This document shows positions 17,144 to 25,381 of a DNA stretch of 64,000 bases, one piece after another (the stretch's first letter is position 1; each line of letters begins with the position of its first letter). The stretch lies in the NCBI RefSeq assembly GCF_048898065.1, contig NZ_JBLWFI010000001.1, forward strand, positions 1,054,001 to 1,118,000. Reading direction: 5' to 3'. Below the pieces are notes generated by a model. The model was not told the origin of the DNA. It ran no database searches and saw only the letters and a program-made list of their open reading frames with translations. The position numbers and the translations under genes were made by a program. Origin of the DNA: Tepidibacillus_B infernus. Its GTDB lineage: Bacteria > Bacillota > Bacilli > Tepidibacillales > Tepidibacillaceae.

Positions 17144-17197
17144 CGATCTCCTTCAAAGCGTATTCCGATTACTTTTGTGGGGTTCTGTTATAATAAT
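17132..17197. repeat. Dispersed dyad repeat, copy 1 (with AT-rich tail)
   Basis: The 49-bp core (17132-17180) begins CCACAAAAGT and ends ACTTTTGTGG, perfect 10-bp inverted arms. It shares ATTCCGATTACTTTTGTGG with the other copies. After a 7-base spacer comes TTATAATAAT (17188-17197), also present in copy 2 at the same distance. Core identity to copy 2 is 45/49. The gbsR-like stop codon lies inside it. Confidence 0.85.
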
Positions 17198-17221
17198 GAA
17201 AAAAAAGTTATATTTTACCGA

Positions 17222-17258
17222 TAAAAATAGGGGGAAGCGTTGTGTTATCCCCTTATTT
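17222..17258. terminator. Shared terminator for the regulator gene and rpe
   Basis: AGGGGGA (17229-17235) and TCCCCT (17248-17253) pair around a 12-base loop. The minus strand, in the direction of rpe, continues into ATTTTT; the plus strand is also T-rich after the stem. Confidence 0.65.
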
Positions 17259-17259
17259 C

Positions 17260-17904
17260 TTATCCTTTTAAACTAGTGATGGCTTTGATTCGATCATTTT
17301 GTCCAAACACAAAGGAACCTGCGACTAATACATTGGCCCCTGCTCCAATCACAGATTGATAAGTCTTGTCATTGATTCCTCCGTCTACTTCAATACCTAA
17401 AGATAAACCTCTTTCATTAATTATATCCTTTAACTTCTTTATCTTTGGAAGAGTAGCAGGAATAAAAGACTGCCCTCCAAATCCTGGATTTACTGTCATG
17501 ATCAGTACCATATCTAGGTCATCAAGAACATATTCTAATTGATCTAATGGAGTAGCTGGATTGATGGCAACAGAAGCTTTCACTCCAAACTTTTTGATCA
17601 AATGAATAGTTCGGTGCAAATGATCGGTTGCTTCAGCATGTACCGAGATTATGTCGGCACCGCTTTTTGCAAAATGCTCAATATATTGATCTGGATTTTC
17701 GATCATCAAATGAACATCTAATGGCAATTTTGTAATAGGTTTTATTGATTCTACAATTAGAGGCCCAATTGTAAGATTAGGAACAAAATGTCCATCCATT
17801 ACATCAATATGCAGGAGATCAGCGCCTGCCTGTTCAACGGATAGAATCTCTTCCCCTAGTTTTGCAAAATTAGCAGAAAGAATGGATGGTGCAATTTTAA
17901 CCAC
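17260..17904 (-). CDS. rpe: Ribulose-phosphate 3-epimerase
   Basis: Rpe interconverts ribulose 5-phosphate and xylulose 5-phosphate in the pentose phosphate pathway. The protein has the TIM-barrel motifs KIAPSILSANFA, HIDVMDGHFVPN and VNPGFGGQ, and the phosphate-binding end GINDKTYQSVIGAGANVLVAGS. A TTG at 17910 is in frame, but it is only three bases from GGAGG; the GTG at 17904 has nine-base spacing and gives the usual N-terminus MVKIAPS, 214 residues. It follows rsgA directly, as in B. subtilis. Confidence 0.95.
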   Translation of the reverse strand: MVKIAPSILSANFAKLGEEILSVEQAGADLLHIDVMDGHFVPNLTIGPLIVESIKPITKLPLDVHLMIENPDQYIEHFAKSGADIISVHAEATDHLHRTIHLIKKFGVKASVAINPATPLDQLEYVLDDLDMVLIMTVNPGFGGQSFIPATLPKIKKLKDIINERGLSLGIEVDGGINDKTYQSVIGAGANVLVAGSFVFGQNDRIKAITSLKG

Positions 17905-17910
17905 AAGCAA

Positions 17911-18801
17911 TTACCTCCACTTATTTTCTTCTTTTTCCTTTATCTCTTTTAAAAAGCTTATATAATGCTCATAGCGATCACGATCAATCAACTGCTCGTT
18001 TACCGCTTCTTTTACAGCACAACCGGGTTCATTCAGATGTAAACATCCTCTATATCGACATTGATCTGAAAATTGATGGATTTCTTTAAAAAATTGATTT
18101 AATTCTTCTGACTCAATCTCATGAAAATCTAGTTGACTAAATCCGGGTGTATCCGCCACCATCCCGCCTTCTGGTAAATGAATCAATTGAACAACTCTTG
18201 TCGTATGCTTTCCTCGGCCTAATTTGAAACTAATATTGGAAGTTTCTAATTGTAAATCAGGCAAAATCGCATTTAATAACGATGATTTTCCTACACCTGA
18301 TTGTCCTGCAAACACCGAAATCTTGTTCTTTAACATTTCATTCAGTTCTTCTATGCCTTTTCCATTTTTGCTACTCGTTTTGATGATCGGATATTCCATC
18401 TGTTCATAAGTTTGTAGCAGGTTTTGCAACTTATTTTCTTCAGCTAAGTCTAATAAGTCTAATTTTGTAATGCAGATGATCGGTTTAATTTCTGCCTTTT
18501 CAACATGAACAATAAACTTATCTAATAATAAAGTACTAACATCGGGTTCTTTTGCTGAAAATACCAAAATGGCTTGATCTACATTGCTAATTGGTGGACG
18601 AATCAGTTGATTTTTTCTTATTTTGATTTCTGTGATAAAGCCTTCATCTTCATTCACTTGATCAAAGCTTACATAGTCTCCTACTAAAGGAGATTGTTGG
18701 CGTAATTTAAATACACCCCTAGCTTTACAAGCAATGGTTTTCCCTTCCGACTCAACATAATAAAAACTACTTAAAGCTTTTACAATTTGCCCCTCAGGCA
18801 T
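17911..18801 (-). CDS. rsgA: Small ribosomal subunit biogenesis GTPase RsgA
   Basis: RsgA (YloQ/CpgA) is a circularly permuted GTPase that matures the 30S subunit. In the 296-residue protein an OB-fold comes first, then the G4 motif TKLD, then G1 GQSGVGKSSLLN and G3 DTPG, which is the permuted order. The C-terminal zinc site is CRYRGCLHLNEPGCAVK, with cysteines and histidine in place. In B. subtilis the orthologue is a PrkC substrate; prkC lies immediately upstream here, 15 bases away. Confidence 0.96.
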   Translation of the reverse strand: MPEGQIVKALSSFYYVESEGKTIACKARGVFKLRQQSPLVGDYVSFDQVNEDEGFITEIKIRKNQLIRPPISNVDQAILVFSAKEPDVSTLLLDKFIVHVEKAEIKPIICITKLDLLDLAEENKLQNLLQTYEQMEYPIIKTSSKNGKGIEELNEMLKNKISVFAGQSGVGKSSLLNAILPDLQLETSNISFKLGRGKHTTRVVQLIHLPEGGMVADTPGFSQLDFHEIESEELNQFFKEIHQFSDQCRYRGCLHLNEPGCAVKEAVNEQLIDRDRYEHYISFLKEIKEKEENKWR

Positions 18802-18816
18802 AAAGTACCTCCAATT

Positions 18817-20730
18817 TTAATAATACTGAACGGTCTTCATTTTAACTAGCTTACCATTTTTATAAACATTGATTGTCCCTTGTTGATCAGGCAATAGTAG
18901 AAGTTCTATATTATCGTAAAACTTCGGTCCTGTGATCGTTTCCTTTTTCCAAATTACATCTTTTCCCCTTGCATCACGTAGAATAATCGTAATCTCTGCA
19001 CTTTCATCTTCCTCAAGATCAACTAATAGATCGCTATAGATCGATTTTAATTCTTTAGGATATCCAAGGCTTACATAAATATCCACTTGATCTCCAGCAG
19101 TCACTTCCTGATTAGGATCAAAAGGAAATTGTCGATAGACTTTTCCTTCTGGTTGTTGGTAAGAATAATCTTTTTGTACCCTAGGTACTAAACCTATAGC
19201 TGTGACCATCGCAACCGCTTCTGCTTCATCTCTTCCAATTAGATTTGGCATTTTCAATTGTTCTTTTCCTTCACTTATAAATAATATTACTTTTTGTTCA
19301 TCAGGTACAACCATCTCTTCAGCATTAGGTTCTTGCTTGAACACTTCGCCACTAGGGACCTCATTATTAAATTCTTTTTTTATTTCAATATGATTTTCAT
19401 TGAATCCTAGCTGTTGTAGAAAGATTTTTGCTTGCCGCTGCTGCTTATTCAGCAGATTTGGCATCGCTACCTTTTCCTTACCTAAACTAATATAAAGTGT
19501 GATTGACTGACTTGTTTTCATCGTTTCACCTGGATAAGGTTCTTGTTTGATTACTTTCCCCTTTTCTACAACTGGATCTGTTTTTTCTTCTATTTTATAA
19601 GTCAGATTTAATTCTTGAAGCAGTTTAATTGCATCTTCTTTCGATTTTCCCTCTAGCAAAGGGGCTTCTATTTCTGGAACGACAAGTTTACTGCTTATAT
19701 ACTGAAATCCAAAAACACCAAGCAATAACAAGAAAAATATCGTTAAAATCGGGACTAATTTAGGCCGTAACGACCTTTTTTTATTTTTGCGTGACTGGGT
19801 AGAATATGCGTCATTTGCATTAAACTCCTTCATTGCAGGTATGGTTATTGTATTTTCTTCATCATCATCAAAAACATCTGTTTCCAAAAGGATCCTTGGC
19901 TCGTGGATACGTTTTGGGTCTAAAGCAGTCTTTATATCTTTGAACATTTCTTCTGCTGAAGCATATCGTTTTAAAGGATCTTTCATCAATGCTCTTAATA
20001 TGATATTCTCTACACTTTGGGGAATACTGGGATCAAGTTCCCTTGGATAGATAAAATTTTCCTGTAAATGTTTTAATGCGACCGAAATAGGGCTATCCCC
20101 CGAAAAAGGTAAACTACCAGTAATCATCTCATAAAGGACAACACCTAATGAATATAAATCTGTTTTTTCGTCAGTCCAGCCCCCTCTAGCTTGTTCAGGA
20201 GATAAATAATGGACAGAACCTAAAACTGACCCTGTTTGTGTAATCGTTGCTGAGGAAACAGCTCTGGCAATTCCAAAATCCGTTACTTTTACTTGACCTT
20301 GATTTCCAATTAAAATATTATGAGGTTTAATATCACGATGTATAATATGATGTTGATGCGCATGATCTAATGCTAACGCAATCTGTTCAGCAATCTTTAA
20401 GGCCTCTTTTATTGGAAGTTTTCCTTTTCGTTGAATCACTTCTTTTAAAGTTGAGCCCTTCACATATTCCATAACAATATAGTAGATTTCTTTTTCTTCC
20501 CCAATATCAAAAATCTTAACGACATTTTCATGGGATAAACTAGCTACAGAATGGGCTTCCCTACGAAATCTCTTAACAAAGTCATCATCATGTACATATT
20601 GCTGACGTAAAACCTTAACAGCAACTTCTTCTTGAAGAACTTCATCTATTGCCCGAAAAACGTCAGCCATGCCACCTCCGCCAATTTTCTCCACAATCTT
20701 GTATCGGTTTGCTAATAGGATGCCTATCAA
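18817..20730 (-). CDS. prkC: PASTA-domain Ser/Thr protein kinase PrkC
   Basis: PrkC senses muropeptides and lipid II outside the cell and phosphorylates cytoplasmic proteins; in Bacillus it triggers spore germination. The 637-residue protein has the kinase domain first (about 10-270: GGGGMADVFRA, HRDIKPHNIL, TDFGIARA). A membrane segment follows near residues 325-345, then three PASTA repeats (about 350-560), each ending in a V-x-x-Y-V-S-like strand. A further 80-residue domain follows. Translation appears to start at TTG, with GAGGTGATC upstream. It follows prpC by 32 bases, so kinase and phosphatase are made together. Confidence 0.96.
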   Translation of the reverse strand: MIGILLANRYKIVEKIGGGGMADVFRAIDEVLQEEVAVKVLRQQYVHDDDFVKRFRREAHSVASLSHENVVKIFDIGEEKEIYYIVMEYVKGSTLKEVIQRKGKLPIKEALKIAEQIALALDHAHQHHIIHRDIKPHNILIGNQGQVKVTDFGIARAVSSATITQTGSVLGSVHYLSPEQARGGWTDEKTDLYSLGVVLYEMITGSLPFSGDSPISVALKHLQENFIYPRELDPSIPQSVENIILRALMKDPLKRYASAEEMFKDIKTALDPKRIHEPRILLETDVFDDDEENTITIPAMKEFNANDAYSTQSRKNKKRSLRPKLVPILTIFFLLLLGVFGFQYISSKLVVPEIEAPLLEGKSKEDAIKLLQELNLTYKIEEKTDPVVEKGKVIKQEPYPGETMKTSQSITLYISLGKEKVAMPNLLNKQQRQAKIFLQQLGFNENHIEIKKEFNNEVPSGEVFKQEPNAEEMVVPDEQKVILFISEGKEQLKMPNLIGRDEAEAVAMVTAIGLVPRVQKDYSYQQPEGKVYRQFPFDPNQEVTAGDQVDIYVSLGYPKELKSIYSDLLVDLEEDESAEITIILRDARGKDVIWKKETITGPKFYDNIELLLLPDQQGTINVYKNGKLVKMKTVQYY

Positions 20731-20762
20731 TTCAGATCACCTCTTTTCCTGAGCCAATTCAT

Positions 20763-21503
20763 TTAATCATGGCGAATGACAATCACAGAAATATTGTCTT
20801 CTCCACCTGCTTGATTGGCTAATTCAACCAAATGATCTGTAATCTCTTGCGGAGATAATCGTGCTTGGTTGACTACTGATAATATTTTCTCTTCAGACAA
20901 GCGGTTAGTTAAACCATCAGTACATAATAATAGAGTTTGATCTTGACTCCATTCGATAACATGCATATCAATTTTTACATTTTCATCAGTACCTAATGCC
21001 CTAGTTAATACATTCTTTTTAGGATGGTTTATCGCTTCTTCTTGAGAAATTTGGCCACTTTTTAATAATTCATTCACTAAGGAATGGTCAGTCGTAAGTT
21101 GTTTAACCTGGTTTTCAGTAAATAAATAAGCACGACTATCCCCAATATGGCCTATAATAATCCATTGAGGACTGATGATGGATGCGATAATGGTTGTTCC
21201 CATTCCCCGATAATCTTCTTGATTTATCGATTGCTGGTAAACCTTAGAATTGGCTTGGCGGATTACGAATTCTAAGGCGTTTTGATATTCTTCAATTGTT
21301 CGTTGTTCTTGAATCGTTGATTGTAATTCTTGATAGATCGTTTCGACTGCTGTCTTACTTGCAATCTCTCCAGCCAAGTGTCCCCCCATACCATCAGCAA
21401 CAATAGCGATCATCAATTCATTGGTATAAGGTTCACTCAAGTACACACAATCTTCATTGATTTCTCTTACCTTGCCCACATCTGACCGAACCGCAGCTAA
21501 CAA
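20763..21503 (-). CDS. prpC: PP2C-type protein phosphatase (PrpC/Stp)
   Basis: PrpC removes phosphate from PrkC and its substrates. The protein shows the PP2C metal-binding motifs: REINEDC near the N-terminus, ADGMGGHLAGE, CTDGLTNRL and GGEDNISVIV. Two starts are possible. A GTG at 21512 would have almost no ribosome site, whereas TTG at 21503 follows GAGGTGAGGAGT and gives the typical N-terminus MLAAVRSDVGK, so I chose it (246 residues). It follows rlmN by ten bases and precedes prkC. Confidence 0.94.
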   Translation of the reverse strand: MLAAVRSDVGKVREINEDCVYLSEPYTNELMIAIVADGMGGHLAGEIASKTAVETIYQELQSTIQEQRTIEEYQNALEFVIRQANSKVYQQSINQEDYRGMGTTIIASIISPQWIIIGHIGDSRAYLFTENQVKQLTTDHSLVNELLKSGQISQEEAINHPKKNVLTRALGTDENVKIDMHVIEWSQDQTLLLCTDGLTNRLSEEKILSVVNQARLSPQEITDHLVELANQAGGEDNISVIVIRHD

Positions 21504-21513
21504 ACTCCTCACC

Positions 21514-22566
21514 TCATAGTTTAAATTCGTGTTTTATATGTTTTGCCCGTAATTGACCACACGCTGCTTCAATATCTCCACCTTGTTCCCTTCTTATGGT
21601 CACATTTACTTTATGTTTTTCAAGGATTTTTTTGAAATTAAAAATTTGATTTCTAGGTGTTCTTACATAATCTCTTTCTGGTACATGGTTTACAGGAATT
21701 AGGTTTACATGACATTTCAAATCTTTAATTAAATTGGCTAATTCTTCTGCATGTTCATCCTGATCATTTACGTTTCCCATTAAAGCATATTCGAATGTAA
21801 TTCGTCGATTTGTGGTATTTACATAATAATGACATGCTTCCATGAGCTTCTTTAATGGATATTTTCGGTTAATAGGCATTAAACGTGTTCTTAATTCATC
21901 ATTTGGTGCATGTAAAGAAACCGCAAAACCTACTTGCCATTTTAGATTAGCAAAATCATAAATCCGTGGAATAATTCCACTGGTAGAAACGGTAATATGT
22001 CTTTGACCAATATTTAGCCCCCTATTGTCATTCACGATTCGGATAAATTGAATCGTAGGCTCATAGTTATCAAAAGGTTCACCTGAACCCATGACAACGA
22101 TGCTACTAACCCTACCCTCTTCTTTATCAAGAATTTTTTGTGATTCAACCACTTGGGCAACAATTTCTCCAGGGGTAAGATTTCTAGCAACACCTCCCAA
22201 TGTTGAGGCACAAAAGGTACATCCCATCTTACATCCTACCTGTGTCGTAACACAAACGCTATTCCCATAATCATGTCGCATAATCACCGTTTCTATCGCA
22301 TGACCATCATAGAGTTGAAATAGGAATTTCACTGTTCCATCTTGAGATGTGTGCTGATTAAGAGTATGAAGGGCTTGAAATTCGAACTGATCCTCTAATT
22401 TTTGCCGAAGTGTTTTTGATAAATTAGTCATCTGTTCTATTGAATCAACCCTTTTTACGTATAACCAATCAAAAATTTGTTTTGCACGATAAGCAGGCTC
22501 TTGGTTTTCTTTTAGCCAATTTTCCCATTCTTCAAAAGTTAAATCATAAATATTTGTTTTCTCCAT
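21514..22566 (-). CDS. rlmN: 23S rRNA (adenine2503-C2)-methyltransferase
   Basis: RlmN is a radical SAM enzyme that methylates A2503 of 23S rRNA and A37 of some tRNAs. The radical SAM cluster motif CKMGCTFC (C-x3-C-x2-C) is present, and the C-terminal methyl-carrying cysteine appears in AACGQLRAKH. A GTG four codons upstream is in frame, but the ATG at 22566 has GGTGA eight bases before it and gives a 350-residue protein. The gene is between rsmB and prpC, as in B. subtilis yloM-yloN-prpC. Confidence 0.96.
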   Translation of the reverse strand: MEKTNIYDLTFEEWENWLKENQEPAYRAKQIFDWLYVKRVDSIEQMTNLSKTLRQKLEDQFEFQALHTLNQHTSQDGTVKFLFQLYDGHAIETVIMRHDYGNSVCVTTQVGCKMGCTFCASTLGGVARNLTPGEIVAQVVESQKILDKEEGRVSSIVVMGSGEPFDNYEPTIQFIRIVNDNRGLNIGQRHITVSTSGIIPRIYDFANLKWQVGFAVSLHAPNDELRTRLMPINRKYPLKKLMEACHYYVNTTNRRITFEYALMGNVNDQDEHAEELANLIKDLKCHVNLIPVNHVPERDYVRTPRNQIFNFKKILEKHKVNVTIRREQGGDIEAACGQLRAKHIKHEFKL

Positions 22567-22597
22567 GTTGTTAATCACCGTTTCTTAACAAATTTCA

Positions 22598-23959
22598 CTA
22601 CTTTATTCTAAGGATCCGACTAATGAAAAAGCCATCGCTATCAAAGTAATGAGGTAGAATTTGAATCATTCCTTGTCTTGTATCTAGTTTCTCATTGATC
22701 GCCTTTGGTAATACATTGGCAATCTGCTGATCTAGCCTGAAGTCCGAATGTTGTTCTATAAACTCTCCCACTATTTTTTGATTCTCCTCAGTAGTCATTG
22801 TACAAGTACTATATACGAGAATCCCGCCTGGTTTTAATAAAAGAGATACGTTTTTTAAAATATCTTTTTGAATCTTCGTCAATTCTTCAATATCTGTTTC
22901 TGCTTTAACCCATTTTAAATCAGGTTTCCTACGTATAACCCCTAATCCAGAACAAGGAACATCTAATAGAATACGATCAAACACTTGTCCAAATTGTTCT
23001 TTGATTTTCCTAGCATCCGAATGAAGGGTTTCAATGATATGTAAGCCAAGTCTTTCTTGTTGTTCTTCAATCAATTTGATTTTATGTTTATGTAAATCCG
23101 CTGCAATAATTTTCCCTTGATTTTGCATGAGTTCTGCTAGATGTGTCGTTTTTCCTCCTGGAGCAGCTGCAGCATCAAGAACGAACATACCGGGTTTTGG
23201 GTCTACTACATGTGCAACAAGCATTGAGCTTTCATCCTGAATAGTAAAATACCCATCTTTGTACCAATGGGTAATTGCAAGATTGCCTCTACCTTTTACT
23301 CGAATCCCTTGTTCTGATAGAGGAGATGGAAGAACTTCTGTGTCCTCTCCTAATTCCTCTTTTATTTTTTCCATCATTTCATCCCTAGTAATCTTTAAAG
23401 GATTAACCCGAATTGAAGTATGGGGAGCTATGTTGTTAGAGCGACAAACTTCTTCTGCTTCTTCTATGCCATAATCACGAATCAACCGTTCCACTAACCA
23501 ATCAGGGTGAGAATGCTCGAGAGCAATACGTTTCACATCGTTCAAATCAGTAGGAAATCGAATCTGATCTTTATTCCGAATGATGTTTCTTAACACACCG
23601 TTTACCAAGCTAGCGATCCCTTTGTGCCCTTTTTTCTTTGCAAGATTAACTGCTTCATTTACAATTGCATGTACAGGAACTCGGTCTAGATACCATATTT
23701 GGTAAACACTTAAACGAAGCAAACTTCGGACCCAGCTTTCTAATTTACTGGTCTTTAAAAAAGGTTGTAGAATCCAATCAATTGTATTTAGATGCTGAAT
23801 CGTACCATAAATCAACTCTGTAGCAAAATTAGCATCTACTCGAGATAAATTGGCCTCTTTTAGCGCTTGATTGAGTTGTAGATTACTATAGGCTTTATCT
23901 TTATCGACTTTGGTCAAAACCTCTAAGGAAACTTCCCTAGCTGTCCATTTCTTGTTCAT
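22598..23959 (-). CDS. rsmB: 16S rRNA (cytosine967-C5)-methyltransferase
   Basis: RsmB methylates C967 in helix 31 of 16S rRNA. The N-terminal 140 residues form a NusB-like RNA-binding domain. The C-terminal SAM methyltransferase domain carries DAAAAPGGKTTHLAELM, the motif DVPCSGLGVIRR and the catalytic cysteine in YSTCTM. The ATG at 23959 has GGTGA five bases upstream and gives 453 residues; an in-frame GTG is three codons earlier. The start overlaps the fmt end by 23 bases, indicating coupled translation. Confidence 0.95.
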   Translation of the reverse strand: MNKKWTAREVSLEVLTKVDKDKAYSNLQLNQALKEANLSRVDANFATELIYGTIQHLNTIDWILQPFLKTSKLESWVRSLLRLSVYQIWYLDRVPVHAIVNEAVNLAKKKGHKGIASLVNGVLRNIIRNKDQIRFPTDLNDVKRIALEHSHPDWLVERLIRDYGIEEAEEVCRSNNIAPHTSIRVNPLKITRDEMMEKIKEELGEDTEVLPSPLSEQGIRVKGRGNLAITHWYKDGYFTIQDESSMLVAHVVDPKPGMFVLDAAAAPGGKTTHLAELMQNQGKIIAADLHKHKIKLIEEQQERLGLHIIETLHSDARKIKEQFGQVFDRILLDVPCSGLGVIRRKPDLKWVKAETDIEELTKIQKDILKNVSLLLKPGGILVYSTCTMTTEENQKIVGEFIEQHSDFRLDQQIANVLPKAINEKLDTRQGMIQILPHYFDSDGFFISRILRIK

Positions 23960-24893
23960 TGCTGTCACCCATTTTTTCTCCTTTTGCTACTGTTGTACCC
24001 TGTAAAAAAGAGCTGATATCCATCTTTCTTTTTCCAGCCGGTTGAACTTCCTTTAAGGCAATTGCCCCATTTCCTGTCGCAATAAGACATTCACCCTTGT
24101 CCACTAAAAGTACGGTACCAGGCTTTTCTTGATGGCTAGTATCAACAGGTTCTGCCCACCATATCTTAAACACTTCATCTCGAAAGGTGGTGAAAGCGAC
24201 TGGCCAAGGATTTAAACCACGAATTTGATTATAGATTTCTCTATTCGTTTTATTCCAATTAATTCTTTCATCTTCTCTTTTTAATGTTGGAGCATAAGTT
24301 GCTAGTTCATGTTGTTGGGGAATGGGGTTTATTTCTCCGGACTCAATTTGTCTGATCGTTTCAATTAAAAGCTTGGAGCCTGCCTGACTTAATTTATCAT
24401 GTAAGCTACCTACAGTATCTTTCTCTTCAATAGGAACTCTTACTTGGGTTAAGATATCTCCTGCATCTAACTCTTTTACCATATACATAATGGTAATCCC
24501 TGTTTCCTTTTCACCTTGAATAATACTTTGATGAATAGGAGCCGCTCCACGATACTTTGGTAAAAGAGAAGCATGAACATTAATCGCTTTGAACCTTGGC
24601 TTTTCAAGAATCGCAACTGGGATAATTTGGCCATAAGCTGCCGTTATAATTAAATCAGGTTCCCATTGCAATACATGTTGTATCGCCGTCTCCTCTTTAA
24701 TTTTTACCGGTTGAAAAACTTCAATCCCTAATTGTTCTGCTAGTACTTTAACTGGTGGAGGTGTCATGATTTGTTTTCTTCCCTTTGGACGATCTGGTTG
24801 TGTTACAACACCTACCACTTGATAACCTTCATTGACTAAATGTTGTAAAGAGGGCACCGCAAAATCTGGGGTGCCCATAAAGACGATACGCAT
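23937..24893 (-). CDS. fmt: Methionyl-tRNA formyltransferase
   Basis: Fmt formylates initiator methionyl-tRNA with 10-formyltetrahydrofolate, which is needed for efficient initiation. The protein begins MRIVFMGTPDFAVPSL and contains the catalytic NVHASLLPKYRGAAPIHQSI loop. The C-terminal OB-like domain follows after about residue 205. The ATG at 24893 has AGGAG eight bases upstream; an in-frame GTG three codons earlier overlaps that site. It sits two codons' distance from def, and the two encoded enzymes add and later remove the formyl group. Confidence 0.96.
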   Translation of the reverse strand: MRIVFMGTPDFAVPSLQHLVNEGYQVVGVVTQPDRPKGRKQIMTPPPVKVLAEQLGIEVFQPVKIKEETAIQHVLQWEPDLIITAAYGQIIPVAILEKPRFKAINVHASLLPKYRGAAPIHQSIIQGEKETGITIMYMVKELDAGDILTQVRVPIEEKDTVGSLHDKLSQAGSKLLIETIRQIESGEINPIPQQHELATYAPTLKREDERINWNKTNREIYNQIRGLNPWPVAFTTFRDEVFKIWWAEPVDTSHQEKPGTVLLVDKGECLIATGNGAIALKEVQPAGKRKMDISSFLQGTTVAKGEKMGDSNEQEMDS

Positions 24894-24904
24894 CAACTTC
24901 ACTC

Positions 24905-25369
24905 CTATAGGTTTAAATCTTCTTTATAATATTCCTCTGCTAAGTCAGTAAATAAAATTCCATTTAAATGATCAATTTCATGTTGGAATGCTCTCGCCAA
25001 TAATCCATGCCCCTCATAAATTCTCTCTTTACCGTTTCGATCCAAGGCTTTAACTTTCACATGTTCTGCTCTTGAGACTTTTCCTACTACACCTGGTACA
25101 CTTAAACAACCCTCTGGCCCTATCTGAACGCCATCTTTTTCAATAATTTCAGGATTGATAAGTTCAATGAGCCCCTCACCTATATCAATCACAATCACAC
25201 GTTTTAAAATAGCGATTTGGGGGGCAGCTAACCCTACGCCTTCTGCATCGTACATGGTTTCGGCCATATCGTCTAGTAACTTATGGATGCGTGGGGTAAT
25301 TTCTTCTACCGGTTTGGAAATTTGTCTTAATAGTGGATCTGTATCTTTTAAAATCACTCGAATTGCCAT
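24905..25369 (-). CDS. def: Peptide deformylase
   Basis: Def removes the formyl group from nascent protein N-termini. The three family motifs are present: GVGLAAPQI, EGCLSVPG with its metal-binding cysteine, and HEIDHLNGILF with the catalytic glutamate and two metal histidines. The 154-residue length fits the shorter type 1 group common in E. coli-like and secondary Firmicutes enzymes. The ribosome site is GGAGGGAATCAA. It lies between priA and fmt. Confidence 0.96.
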   Translation of the reverse strand: MAIRVILKDTDPLLRQISKPVEEITPRIHKLLDDMAETMYDAEGVGLAAPQIAILKRVIVIDIGEGLIELINPEIIEKDGVQIGPEGCLSVPGVVGKVSRAEHVKVKALDRNGKERIYEGHGLLARAFQHEIDHLNGILFTDLAEEYYKEDLNL

Positions 25370-25381
25370 TTGATTCCCTCC

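Noticed and set aside
17188..17197. TTATAATAAT after repeat copy 1 as a promoter -10
   Set aside because: No acceptable -35 at 16-18 bases and no rightward gene downstream before the convergent rpe.
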